34,182 nt of DNA from Xenococcaceae cyanobacterium MO_167.B52 (GTDB taxonomy: Bacteria > Cyanobacteriota > Cyanobacteriia > Cyanobacteriales > Xenococcaceae), in assembly GCA_030065315.1 (NCBI GenBank), contig JASJDB010000015.1:1-34182 (forward strand), in the 5' to 3' direction. Positions 10,103 through 17,479 of this stretch are shown one piece after another. Positions within the stretch are counted from its first letter, which is position 1, and every line of letters starts with the position of its first letter. The notes under the pieces were generated by a model. That model searched no databases, had not been told where the DNA came from, and saw only the letters and a list, made by a program, of their open reading frames with translations. The translations under genes were made by a program, and so were the position numbers.

Positions 10103-10891
10103 TTATTTCAACTTTGTCAGATTCTTATTTAAAAACCATTCATAACCTTTTTTCAGTTGGTTTTTAGCATCATTTTCCACAATGCTACCATGAGCCATAA
10201 TCACTCTTTGGAAATCCCAACTCAAGATTTTTTCTACAGAGGCTTGCACTTTTTCTCTGTCTTCGATAACTAATTTTTCTAACACTGAGGGTTGAAGAGT
10301 ATCATAACTACCCATAATTTTTGCTCCTAACTGAGTCAACCAAGGAAAAGTCCGATCAACACGGTGATTGGATATGCTCTCTGACCGAGAGCATCCCTCA
10401 CCGTCAAAGTTAAAAGCTGTATCTGTCAGAATCAAGGTTTTACTGGCTGGATGATAAAAAACTACTTCATTTAAGGTTGCAGCTTGGGTAATCATAGAAA
10501 CTCGAAATCCAGCAAATAAAATATATTCAAGCTCTGATCCAAAATCAATTTCGTCCTCAAAAAAGACTTTATCTATAGCAATTTCTGGCTGTTTATCTGT
10601 CAATCCTGGTACTACTAATACTTGTGCTTGAGGATAAATATTTTTGGCTTCTTGAAGATATAAATAGTGAAAAAGATTAGGAGCAATAATATATTTTACT
10701 GTGCCTAATTTCGAGATATTTTCTTGAGTTTGTGATTCTAACTTAATTGGAGAAATCAGGATAATGCTATTTCCTACCAAACGAATCACCGTCATTCTTG
10801 TACCAACTTCCAAACCCCAATACTTAAAAGATTGGTCTTGAACCCAAATATTGCGATCAATTTCTCGTAACCTTTGATTATTTAATATCAT
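10103..10891 (-). CDS. DUF4336 family protein (metallo-beta-lactamase-like fold)
   Basis: A 262-aa member of the DUF4336 family. The pattern IWVQDQSFKYWGLEVGTRMT at the N-terminus, LILISPIKL-like hydrophobic strands and YIIAPNLFHYLYL are typical. The family is thought to have a metallo-beta-lactamase-like fold, but the classic HxHxDH motif is not present; I see only scattered His residues (NLFHYL, AHGS). Function unknown. Its start overlaps the end of the upstream HAD gene by 14 nt, so the two are probably translated from one mRNA and may be functionally linked. Confidence 0.8.
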   Translation of the reverse strand: MILNNQRLREIDRNIWVQDQSFKYWGLEVGTRMTVIRLVGNSIILISPIKLESQTQENISKLGTVKYIIAPNLFHYLYLQEAKNIYPQAQVLVVPGLTDKQPEIAIDKVFFEDEIDFGSELEYILFAGFRVSMITQAATLNEVVFYHPASKTLILTDTAFNFDGEGCSRSESISNHRVDRTFPWLTQLGAKIMGSYDTLQPSVLEKLVIEDREKVQASVEKILSWDFQRVIMAHGSIVENDAKNQLKKGYEWFLNKNLTKLK

Positions 10892-11573
10892 CTGATTGAA
10901 GCAACTGTAAATTCAAGGTACTGGTTTTTTGTTTCAATAAATCCCAAAGTTTAGCACTATTAAAATCCTCAATGACCATACTGGCTCCAAGCTTTAATAG
11001 TACCCCTGGTTCATGACTTGAGGAAACCCCAATAGTATAAATCCCAGCGGTAACAGCCGAGGTAATTCCAGCAGGGGAATCCTCAAATGCGATCGCATTT
11101 TCACTTTTTACACCCAAACGATTTAAAGCTAACTGATAAGGCGCAGGATTGGGTTTTCCTGGTGGTGCATCCTTAGCCATAACTACTACAGGAAAAACAT
11201 CATTTAGCCGTAAGTTTTCCAGCATATATTTAGCATTTTCCTCTGGGGCGTTAGTAACTACAGCTTTCTTTAGACCAGCTTTATCAGTAAATTTGAGTAT
11301 TGTATCCAACCCAGGCATTGGATACAATATTTTAGCTAAGTTGCGATATTTTACTTCTTTTTCGATCCCCAATTGCCATTTTTCTTCTGGAGATAATTGA
11401 GATAGGATATCATTCGTTATCTGGGCATTAGTTTTACCAGAGATATGCTGTCGATAGAAAGCCTGATCTATATTCATGTTGTACTGAACTAAGATATCTT
11501 GCCACACTGCAAAATGTATTGGGTCAGTGTTAACTATTGTGCCATCTAAGTCAAAAAGTATTGCAGATAACAT
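10878..11573 (-). CDS. HAD-superfamily hydrolase, beta-phosphoglucomutase-like
   Basis: Soluble 231-aa phosphatase or phosphomutase of HAD subfamily IA. Motif I FDLDGT (residues 7-12) provides the nucleophile and acid Asp; motif II is VVTNA; the motif III Lys is in GKPNPAPY; motif IV is AFEDSPAG. A helical cap domain lies between motifs I and II (TDPIHFAVW, YRQHISGKTNAQI). The closest relatives by pattern are beta-phosphoglucomutase and phosphoglycolate phosphatase-like enzymes; the substrate cannot be deduced. It overlaps the downstream DUF4336 gene by 14 nt. Confidence 0.88.
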   Translation of the reverse strand: MLSAILFDLDGTIVNTDPIHFAVWQDILVQYNMNIDQAFYRQHISGKTNAQITNDILSQLSPEEKWQLGIEKEVKYRNLAKILYPMPGLDTILKFTDKAGLKKAVVTNAPEENAKYMLENLRLNDVFPVVVMAKDAPPGKPNPAPYQLALNRLGVKSENAIAFEDSPAGITSAVTAGIYTIGVSSSHEPGVLLKLGASMVIEDFNSAKLWDLLKQKTSTLNLQLLQSDDIK

Positions 11574-11725
11574 TAAAGCCAGAATTCTCGTCTATGATCA
11601 ACAAGACCGAAAGCATCTTTTACGGTCGATCTATATTATTAACATTTATGGGAAATAATTTCTCGTTAATTTTATGGATCAATTAGTTTCCTGTTGATCT
11701 TTCATCGTTCATTGTTAGTAACTGC

Positions 11726-12061
11726 TCACTCGTACAAAAGTTCTTCAAAACAGAGTTGTCCAACTTCAATTAACTCATTAGAAGCATTTTCATCGGTTTC
11801 TGCTGAGGTATTGAGTTGTTGAAATTCTGCCAGAGTATATTTTTGCTGGAATTCTCTAAGAGTACAGCGACAAAGTTTCTGAGCATCAATTTCTTCTAAT
11901 CCCTCTTTGACGGAAGTTTTCTGACAATTTTGTAAATATTTTTGGCTATATTCTGGAGGATATTCTGTAACAGCTTTCTTAGTAGGTGCTGCTACTGCTC
12001 CTAAAGATGTCAGAGTAGCAAGAGATAATGGGATAAAAAAATTCCAGATTGGTTTAATCAT
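11726..12061 (-). CDS. Secreted small cysteine-containing protein, hypothetical
   Basis: The reading frame opens at 12112, but the ATG at 12061 gives a clean signal peptide (MIKPIWNFFIPLSLATLTSL, then GAVAAP), so I prefer that start (111 aa). The mature part has four Cys (NCQKTS, LCRCTL, QLCFEE) that could form two disulfides or bind a metal in the periplasm. The rest is helical and rich in Glu and Gln. Not recognised as a named family. It stands alone between the HAD gene and a non-coding stretch. Confidence 0.65.
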   Translation of the reverse strand: MIKPIWNFFIPLSLATLTSLGAVAAPTKKAVTEYPPEYSQKYLQNCQKTSVKEGLEEIDAQKLCRCTLREFQQKYTLAEFQQLNTSAETDENASNELIEVGQLCFEELLYE

Positions 12062-12112
12062 CAGCAATATTATATTTATTTTGTTGTGATTGTTGATGCT
12101 GTTGAGCCCCAA

Positions 12113-12462
12113 AAAGTTCCGCGAGGACTCTCAATTCCTATTAGCTAGATAGTTTCAAGAATTGCTATAATCCCATTGATTAATGCAAAATTACTCTATC
12201 GACTTGTGACAAAAGATTTAATTGATGGCATTTTTAATGCTATGTTGAGCGTTACTCAACCAGATATTCCCAACTGGGTTACTACACTGTTAATGTACTT
12301 CATGAGTTCAATAACTCCTAAGTGCTTCAACAAAATTACTTACACACTTTAGTAATATATAAAAATCTCTCTAATTCTTTTCTGTTGCCTATTGCCTGTT
12401 CCCTTTCTCAACTATGTAATTTATTTTGTGCGACTACTCATAACATTTATCATTTAACAATT
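12113..12462. other. Intergenic stretch, nothing recognised
   Basis: About 350 bp between two divergently oriented small genes. An open frame on the + strand continues through 12322-12462, but its translation has no recognisable coding character. Promoters for both flanking genes are expected here; none could be assigned with confidence. Confidence 0.4.
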
Positions 12463-12738
12463 ATGAAAGCTTGGTTAGTTAGTGTCGGAATTTTATTTGT
12501 TTTAGTAGAAATTTTTTCTTGGGTAAAAAACTTTATTTTGCCTTTACCAGTTTATATTTTAGCAGGAGCTTTTATCGCGATCGCATCTAACTATGATAAA
12601 GGAATCATAGCTATCTTTCGTCAAAAAACAGCAGAATCGAACGATATCATCACTCAAACAGCATCTCTAATCGAAGAAAGAAAAGTAAGAAACCCAGCAG
12701 AAAAGAGTAGAATTTTGGTTAAAGATTCGAGATATTAA
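12463..12738 (+). CDS. Small membrane protein, hypothetical
   Basis: The frame opens at 12322, but the internal ATG at 12463 starts a more credible 91-aa protein. It has two hydrophobic segments (WLVSVGILFVLVEIF and LPLPVYILAGAFIAIAS) followed by a basic, polar cytoplasmic tail (KTAESNDIITQT, EERKVRNPAEKSR). This resembles small conserved cyanobacterial membrane proteins of unknown function. A HIP1 site lies inside the gene (about 12577). No operon partner. Confidence 0.6.
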   Translation: MKAWLVSVGILFVLVEIFSWVKNFILPLPVYILAGAFIAIASNYDKGIIAIFRQKTAESNDIITQTASLIEERKVRNPAEKSRILVKDSRY

Positions 12739-12871
12739 GGTTGAAGAATTAATTTTTATCTCCAATAAAAATTAATTGGTAGAAATTGGTTATTTGTCAA
12801 TACAATATAAAATTAATTCTGGGAATATCACAAATTTACAAAAATTTGCAAAAATACAGGTTGCGTCAGAA

Positions 12872-12892
12872 GTAACCATATTGTATGGTTAC
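12872..12892. repeat. Perfect 9-bp inverted repeat, 3-nt loop
   Basis: GTAACCATA-TTG-TATGGTTAC. It is not followed by a T-run, so it is not a standard intrinsic terminator; it could be an operator, a processing signal or a remnant of a palindromic element. Confidence 0.7.
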
Positions 12893-13033
12893 ATTAACCT
12901 ACTTTTTCAGTAAGTATAGTAGCAATTCTCATTTTTTTCTACTAAAATACGCTTTAAAAAGTATCAAAGTATTGAATTGGCTAACGAAGCAATTAGATTT
13001 TGAGGCACTTAAATCCGCAAAGTAGTGAGAATC

Positions 13034-13055
13034 ATTCTCGTAATGTAACGAGAAT
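13034..13055. repeat. Perfect 8-bp inverted repeat, 6-nt loop
   Basis: ATTCTCGT-AATGTA-ACGAGAAT, about 70 bp before the start of the methyltransferase fragment. It could be an operator or leader hairpin; no T-run follows. Confidence 0.65.
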
Positions 13056-13112
13056 TGCTGGTAAAACAGATTTTATCCCACATCAACAACCTAATTAAGC
13101 CAAACTTATGCC

Positions 13113-13117
13113 AGGAG
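13113..13117 (+). promoter_or_regulatory. Shine-Dalgarno of methyltransferase fragment
   Basis: AGGAG seven nucleotides before ATG 13125. It is one of the few strong ribosome binding sites in the window and fixes the start of the truncated gene. Confidence 0.7.
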
Positions 13118-13124
13118 ATTTTTC

Positions 13125-13382
13125 ATGAACACCCCTAAAAATACCTCTATCCCCACCCTAACAGCGGGCAATCTTCTCAGAGGAGAAGATTGGGGATTAT
13201 GGGAACGTTTTATTCCCGAGCAAATACTCGATGGTGATACCGCCGAACAGAGGATTGCCGAGATTCATTTTCGACGCTACGAAACTGCCCTGAACTATCT
13301 CAAAGATAAGCGAGTTCTCGACATTGCCTGTGGGACAGGATATGGCACGCAAATGTTGGCTTTAGGATGTCTTCTCTGTTAG
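13125..13382 (+). pseudogene. N-terminal fragment of a SAM-dependent methyltransferase
   Basis: An 85-aa frame with a good ribosome binding site. It contains the class I methyltransferase motif I (VLDIACGTGYGTQML), preceded by a typical lead-in (EQRIAEIHFRRYETALNYLKD). Immediately after motif I the sequence changes to LALGCLLC and stops at TAG 13380-13382. A functional enzyme needs another 130 or more residues to complete the Rossmann fold, and no continuation was found in the following 200 bp. It is most likely the remnant of a gene cut by deletion or rearrangement next to the SDR gene. Confidence 0.75.
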
Positions 13383-13580
13383 TGATCGCTAAGAACTGAA
13401 TTGGTAAACTCGCTGTAATCCTTAAAGATAATCATAGTAAAGCTTTTAGGCTTATTAAAATTTAGTTTACGAATCAGCCCTAAATGTAGATTACACCTAA
13501 TGTAAAAAGTACTACAGGTAAAAAATAAGCCAACTGTCAGTCAGATATCAAACGATTTAGCTAATTGTTTATCTCATTCA

Positions 13581-13585
13581 AGGAG
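13581..13585 (+). promoter_or_regulatory. Shine-Dalgarno of SDR gene
   Basis: AGGAG six nucleotides before ATG 13592. It decides the start against the upstream TTG at 13565. Confidence 0.75.
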
Positions 13586-13591
13586 ATCGGC

Positions 13592-14455
13592 ATGAGAACC
13601 ATTAAAGGGAAAACTGTTCTGTTAACAGGAGCTTCACGAGGACTAGGGCTATTGATTGCCCGCGTACTGGCCCAAGAAGGAGCAACTATAGTGGGTGTGG
13701 CTCGCTCCTCAAAAGGGCTAGAGCAATTCTGTAGCCTCCTTAATGGTAACGCAATTGCCATTCCTTTCGATCTCAGCCGTGTTGAAGAATTGCCCATTCT
13801 TGTGCAAGAGGTCAAACACTTAGCGGGATCAGTTGACATTCTTATTAATAACGCCGGAATTGAGAAATATCGAGCCTTTACAGAATATTCTTTAGCGGAT
13901 CTCCAGGCTGTCTTGTCCATTAATCTTGTGGCTGCGATGGAGTTAACCCGCCTGATCCTGCCAGAGATGTTACGCCGAGACAGTGGTCACATTGTCAATA
14001 TGGCTTCTTTGGCAGCCAAAAAAGGCTCACCCTACAACAGCATCTATTCAGCAAGTAAAGGGGGTTTACTGATGTGGACCGATACGGTGCGTCAAGAATT
14101 GGTCGGGACTGGGGTGGGCATCTCAGCGATTTGTCCAGGTTATGTATTACACGTGGGGATGTCTGCGGATACTGGTGTCCCTATATCCCGCTTAGCAGGG
14201 GCTTCTCAACCCTGGGTAGTTGCTAAGGCAGTGGCGAAAGCCATCCAACACAACCAAGCAGAGAGGATCATCAATCAAGATTTTATCACAGAGGGCTTTA
14301 CGAAACTCTTGTTTATGATTGCCCAATTTTCTCCCCGATGGGTCGATGCTGTTTATCAATTGATGGGCATAGGCAAGCTTAACCAACGGCGGATACAGGC
14401 TCAAACGAAAGCTGCAAAGTTTGCCAATCCCAAAAACGATTGTACGAAAAATTGA
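13592..14455 (+). CDS. Short-chain dehydrogenase/reductase (SDR)
   Basis: NAD(P)H-dependent oxidoreductase of the classical SDR type, 287 aa from the ATG at 13592. Residues (from this start): cofactor motif TGASRGLG (12-19), NNAG, catalytic Ser139 in NMASLA, and Tyr152/Lys156 in IYSASKGG. PG with a substrate-loop region follows, and the C-terminal part (LLFMIAQFSPRWVDAVYQLM) is hydrophobic, which suits a lipid-like substrate. It is convergent with the lipid-synthase/DevBCA run on the other strand. A role in modifying the acyl product is possible by proximity only; HetN, a ketoreductase-like SDR, lies beside the hgl genes of Anabaena, but orthology is not claimed. Confidence 0.88.
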   Translation: MRTIKGKTVLLTGASRGLGLLIARVLAQEGATIVGVARSSKGLEQFCSLLNGNAIAIPFDLSRVEELPILVQEVKHLAGSVDILINNAGIEKYRAFTEYSLADLQAVLSINLVAAMELTRLILPEMLRRDSGHIVNMASLAAKKGSPYNSIYSASKGGLLMWTDTVRQELVGTGVGISAICPGYVLHVGMSADTGVPISRLAGASQPWVVAKAVAKAIQHNQAERIINQDFITEGFTKLLFMIAQFSPRWVDAVYQLMGIGKLNQRRIQAQTKAAKFANPKNDCTKN

Positions 14456-14779
14456 TTGATGTTGAGGATTGGACTTTGGACAAATCACCTACTGATACCA
14501 AGTTATACCGTTTTCATTTAGCTTGACTACAGATAATTGACGCGGAGACTTAGGGAAAGGAGTCCTAACCCTAAAGGGTACCGCTTCGCATAAGGATATA
14601 TCGGCAGGTGTCCCGCAAGGGTATACCGCTTCGAGACCGTAGGGAATCCTTTAGGGCATATATCCCGTGGGACACCTTCGGATAACGCGGAGAACAATTT
14701 GTAGCAGTACTTTTTGAAATTGGTATTACATTCAAAGGCGTAACTTTCAACACGGAGACAGGGAGAAAAAACCATCCCT
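14456..14779. other. Convergent intergenic region with palindromic repeat element
   Basis: Lies between the 3' ends of the SDR gene (+) and devA (-). About 180 bp of it is a nested inverted-repeat element (14538-14695). ACGCGGAGA motifs flank the element. Apparent frames here are repeat sequence. Confidence 0.65.
14538..14695. repeat. Nested inverted-repeat element
   Basis: AGGTGTCCC (14606-14614) pairs with GGGACACCT (14669-14677), and GGATATAT (14594-14601) is inverted at 14658-14665. CCGCTTCG occurs twice (about 14581 and 14627), each after GGGTA-type sequence, and an ACGCGGAGA/ACGCGGAGAAC motif stands at each edge. It could fold into a long branched RNA and may act as a bidirectional terminator between convergent genes (inference). 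Confidence 0.7.
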
Positions 14780-15538
14780 CTATAAAAGCCTACCATCTTC
14801 GATCCGAATAATGCGGTCAGCAATATCTAAAATGCGGTTGTCGTGAGTAACCATTAAGATAGCTGAACCCTGTTCTAATGCTAGTCGCTGCATCAAATGA
14901 ATCACATCTCGACCTGTTTTACTGTCTAAAGCAGCAGTGGGTTCATCAGCTAAGATCAGTTTAGGATGATTGACTAAAGCACGCGCAATAGCAACTCTCT
15001 GTTTTTGTCCTCCCGATAAATGTTGGGGATAGGATTTACAGTAGTCTCCTAACTTAACAGCTTTCAACATTGCCTCTGCCTTAGCACGGGCTTTTAGATT
15101 AGTAATAGTTTTGTTCAGTTCAAGAGCTATTTGTACGTTCTGTTGGGCTGTTAAAAACTCCAGTAAATTGTGACCTTGAAAAATATAGCCAATTCTACGA
15201 CGTACCTGGACTAGTTGGTTAGACTTAGCACCACAAAGTTCTTGACCAAGAAATTTTAAACTCCCTTCTCGAATGGAGCGTAACCCACCAATTAAAGTAA
15301 GCAAAGTTGTCTTTCCTGCTCCAGATGGTCCTGTAAGAATGACAATTTCTTTAGATTTTATTTCCAGATTAATATCTAATAATATTGGTTTACGTAAGGC
15401 TTTTTTACCAAAGTAATAGTTTAGATTTTTTATAGTAAGAATAGATTGGAGTTTATCTTGTTTTTTATTGGTTGAAATATTTTGTATCAATTGACTAGAT
15501 TGTGTATCTAATATCTTTAAATTGAGTTGATTATTCAA
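14780..15538 (-). CDS. devA: DevA-type ABC exporter ATP-binding protein
   Basis: ATPase subunit of a DevBCA/MacB-like exporter, 252 aa. Walker A is GPSGAGKTT, the Q-loop is around GYIFQGHNLL, the ABC signature is LSGGQKQR, Walker B is LILADEPT, the D-loop is AALDS and the switch His is in MVTHD. In Anabaena, DevBCA with the outer-membrane channel TolC exports heterocyst glycolipids; DevA energises the complex from the cytoplasm. No ATG exists before the Walker A motif: the frame opens with TTG 15538 right after a TAA, which suggests weak or coupled initiation. The N-terminus has about 35 extra polar residues. It is separated from devC by a small repeat-protein gene, unlike the usual devBCA order without an insert. 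Confidence 0.9.
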   Translation of the reverse strand: MNNQLNLKILDTQSSQLIQNISTNKKQDKLQSILTIKNLNYYFGKKALRKPILLDINLEIKSKEIVILTGPSGAGKTTLLTLIGGLRSIREGSLKFLGQELCGAKSNQLVQVRRRIGYIFQGHNLLEFLTAQQNVQIALELNKTITNLKARAKAEAMLKAVKLGDYCKSYPQHLSGGQKQRVAIARALVNHPKLILADEPTAALDSKTGRDVIHLMQRLALEQGSAILMVTHDNRILDIADRIIRIEDGRLL

Positions 15539-15680
15539 TTAATCTAAATCTCCAGTTGTAGGCGATCGCTAAAATAAAAGAAAGAGAAAGTAATAACCAA
15601 TAATTTGATTTTTTTAGCTAAAACTTTCTCAGTAAATTACTAACTATCATTTAGGTTTGGCTCTAATTTTGCTATTGATC

Positions 15681-16019
15681 TTACACAAAACCAAAGAAAC
15701 CTGCTAGGAAGGCTAAAGTGCCAATAGCAGAAGGATTAGCAAGCTCAGTAACATCAAGTCCGAAAACTTCAACCTCTGGCAACCCTGTTGAATCAGCTTC
15801 TACCTCAACTATATCGCCAACACCGACTTCTACTACAGTTTCAGCGAAAGGAGCGATTTCTAGCTCTACTTCGCCGACTTCTACTACAGTTTCAGCCAAA
15901 GGATCGACTTTTAGCTCTACTTCGCCGACTTCTACTACAGTTTCAGCCAAAGAATCGACTTCTAAGGTTACTAACTCATTGCTAATCTTAATATCTGTTG
16001 TATCCAATAACATACTCAT
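15681..16019 (-). CDS. Small acidic repeat protein between devC and devA
   Basis: A 112-aa acidic protein of unknown function. A 20-aa unit with the core AETVVEVGEVEL is repeated three times in residues 23-68, and the third copy is shortened. The unit is also an approximate 60-bp DNA repeat. The C-terminal third is different: PEVEVFGLDVTELANPSAIG and a hydrophobic, Gly/Phe-rich end (AFLAGFFGFV). There is no signal peptide and no Cys or aromatic cluster. GGAG (16030-16033) lies 10 nt before the ATG at 16019, which supports translation. Its position inside the exporter gene set suggests a partner or cargo of DevBCA, but this is inference; no family was recognised. Confidence 0.65.
   Translation of the reverse strand: MSMLLDTTDIKISNELVTLEVDSLAETVVEVGEVELKVDPLAETVVEVGEVELEIAPFAETVVEVGVGDIVEVEADSTGLPEVEVFGLDVTELANPSAIGTLAFLAGFFGFV
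15788..15962. repeat. Imperfect 60-bp tandem repeat (coding)
   Basis: Three units containing CTTCTACTACAGTTTCAGC followed by AAAGGA and variable sequence, within the acidic repeat protein gene. Unit similarity at the DNA level is high, which indicates recent duplication. Confidence 0.75.
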
Positions 16020-16218
16020 TGTTTGGTAACTCCATTATGATTGTTTTCATGTGTTTAAGCTGTCAATTAAGCCAATGCAGACACAAAGACCTCTGGCAAA
16101 AATATTTTTAAATGAAAATAGAATGAACAAGAAATTTATGTTGTTGGAGCTTCTATTTTCAAGACAGGTCTAAAGAGCATAATTTGGCTTTAAATAGAAT
16201 ATAGATAGATAAATTTTT

Positions 16219-16233
16219 AGGTGGCTACCACCT
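16219..16233. other. Short hairpin downstream of devC
   Basis: AGGTGG-CTA-CCACCT, a 6-bp stem in the spacer between devC and the repeat-protein gene. No T-run follows on the minus strand (A/T-mixed sequence), so terminator function is doubtful; it may attenuate or stabilise the transcript. Confidence 0.4.
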
Positions 16234-16255
16234 CCTTAATTCAATAAACTTTTTT

Positions 16256-17431
16256 TTAAAAGATTTCTGCTGGATCGACAGAACGTAATTTTTGAATTGC
16301 TAAAATGCCTGAAATAATACACATTAAAAACACTGAAAAAAATACATTTAAATTTTTATTTAAAGTCATAATTACTGGTAAATGAGTGGCATTTTCTGCC
16401 ACATCATAGAGTAAAGCTGAACAGATTATTCCAGGTATGTAACCCAAAATAGCTAAGATAAATGCCTGTTGAAATACAGCTATTAATAAATATTTGTTAG
16501 TAAATCCAATTGCTTTTAAAGTGGCATAGGCAACTAAGTAATTAGAGATATTGCTATAAAGAATTTGATAGGTAATACCGATACCAACTACAAAACCCAT
16601 AAAAACCATAAGTTTAAAAATAAAGCCAATAGGAGTTCTTAAATCCCAATATTTTTTTTCCAAATCAATGAACTCGTCCAAAGTTAAAACTTTGACATCT
16701 TTAGGTAAACTAGCTATCAAATCAGCTTGAACTTGTTGAATGTTTGCATTGGGTTTAAGGTTAATCAATCCTAAATCTATTTCGTCAACCTTACGGTCAG
16801 TAAAAGTATTAAGAAAAGTCGAATAGTTGGTAATTAAATTACCATCAACTCCAAAGGAAGGACCAATGCTAAATAAACCATGTATTTTAAATCTTCTGGC
16901 AAGTTTTATTTCATTAAAAGAAGCAATTTCTAGTTTTACTTCTTGTTTGTGATTAAATTCCTGTACAATGGGTCCAAATTCAGGACGTGAAGCACTATCA
17001 AATAAAGCAACATCAGGAAGCTTAATTTTATCTAAGTTTTGATTAATATCTGGGAGTTTAAAAGTTACTTTTCCTGGATCAATTCCAAGTACAAATATCG
17101 AATATTTTTGTCCATTTTCAATATTTTTTAATTTGCCAAATTGGAAATATACAGGACTAATCGAGGCGACGCTTCTCAAGGCAGGAGCTTGATATAGACG
17201 AGTTCGGGGAAAACTTTGTTGGGCAGTTAGAGATTTATATTGAGAACTAATTAAAAACAAATCTCCCTCCAAAGCCTCATTTATTCTTACTGCACTGTCA
17301 AATAAGGCATCTTGAAAACCTAATTGCATAAACAGCAAAATAACGACAAAAGAAATACCCCCTAAGGTAGCGAGAAAGCGAACTTTGTGGTGAATTAATT
17401 GAAACCAAGCGATGGGGATATAGAGCAGCAT
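16256..17431 (-). CDS. devC: DevC-type ABC exporter permease
   Basis: Inner-membrane permease of the MacB/DevC type, 391 aa. The topology is as expected: one N-terminal transmembrane helix (about 18-38), a large periplasmic domain (about 45-265), and three C-terminal helices (FKLMVFMGFVVGIGITYQIL, LLIAVFQQAFILAILGYIPG, FFSVFLMCIISGILAI). The protein ends in the typical RSVDPAEIF motif. By analogy to Anabaena DevBCA it works with a DevB adaptor and TolC to move glycolipid from the inner to the outer membrane. It follows the receiver-DevB gene after 48 bp that carry AGTTAGT-like repeats. Confidence 0.92.
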   Translation of the reverse strand: MLLYIPIAWFQLIHHKVRFLATLGGISFVVILLFMQLGFQDALFDSAVRINEALEGDLFLISSQYKSLTAQQSFPRTRLYQAPALRSVASISPVYFQFGKLKNIENGQKYSIFVLGIDPGKVTFKLPDINQNLDKIKLPDVALFDSASRPEFGPIVQEFNHKQEVKLEIASFNEIKLARRFKIHGLFSIGPSFGVDGNLITNYSTFLNTFTDRKVDEIDLGLINLKPNANIQQVQADLIASLPKDVKVLTLDEFIDLEKKYWDLRTPIGFIFKLMVFMGFVVGIGITYQILYSNISNYLVAYATLKAIGFTNKYLLIAVFQQAFILAILGYIPGIICSALLYDVAENATHLPVIMTLNKNLNVFFSVFLMCIISGILAIQKLRSVDPAEIF

Positions 17432-17479
17432 AATTAGTTAGTAGTTAGTGGTTAGTCGTGAGTTGCTACTGATTACTTA
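17432..17479. repeat. AGTTAGT-type heptamer repeats between devB and devC
   Basis: Degenerate heptamers (TTAGTTAGTAGTTAGTGGTTAGT) followed by GCTACTGATTACTTAC. They resemble the AGTTAAT heptamers on the other side of the receiver-DevB gene. Confidence 0.55.

Larger units (their letters stand above)
12739..13124. other. Intergenic region with two perfect hairpins
   Basis: About 386 bp between the small membrane protein gene and the methyltransferase fragment. It contains perfect hairpins at 12872-12892 and 13034-13055. AGCAATTCTC (12923-12932) is also found inverted as GAGAATTGCT around 13050-13059. No coding sequence seen. Confidence 0.55.

Noticed and set aside
12322-12462. N-terminal 47-residue extension of the small membrane protein
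   Set aside because: It has no coding character, and the ATG at 12463 starts directly at a typical membrane segment.
14527-14823. 98-aa frame on the minus strand downstream of devA
   Set aside because: It is made almost entirely of the palindromic repeat element and overlaps the end of devA.
15718-16029. 103-aa Ser/Thr-rich frame on the + strand over the repeat protein gene
   Set aside because: It is the complement of the 60-bp repeat (TSTTVSAK units). The minus strand frame has a better ribosome binding site, fits the operon direction and has a non-repetitive C-terminus. It remains a weak alternative.
16219-16233. Intrinsic terminator after devC
   Set aside because: The stem is only 6 bp and no T-run follows on the transcribed strand.
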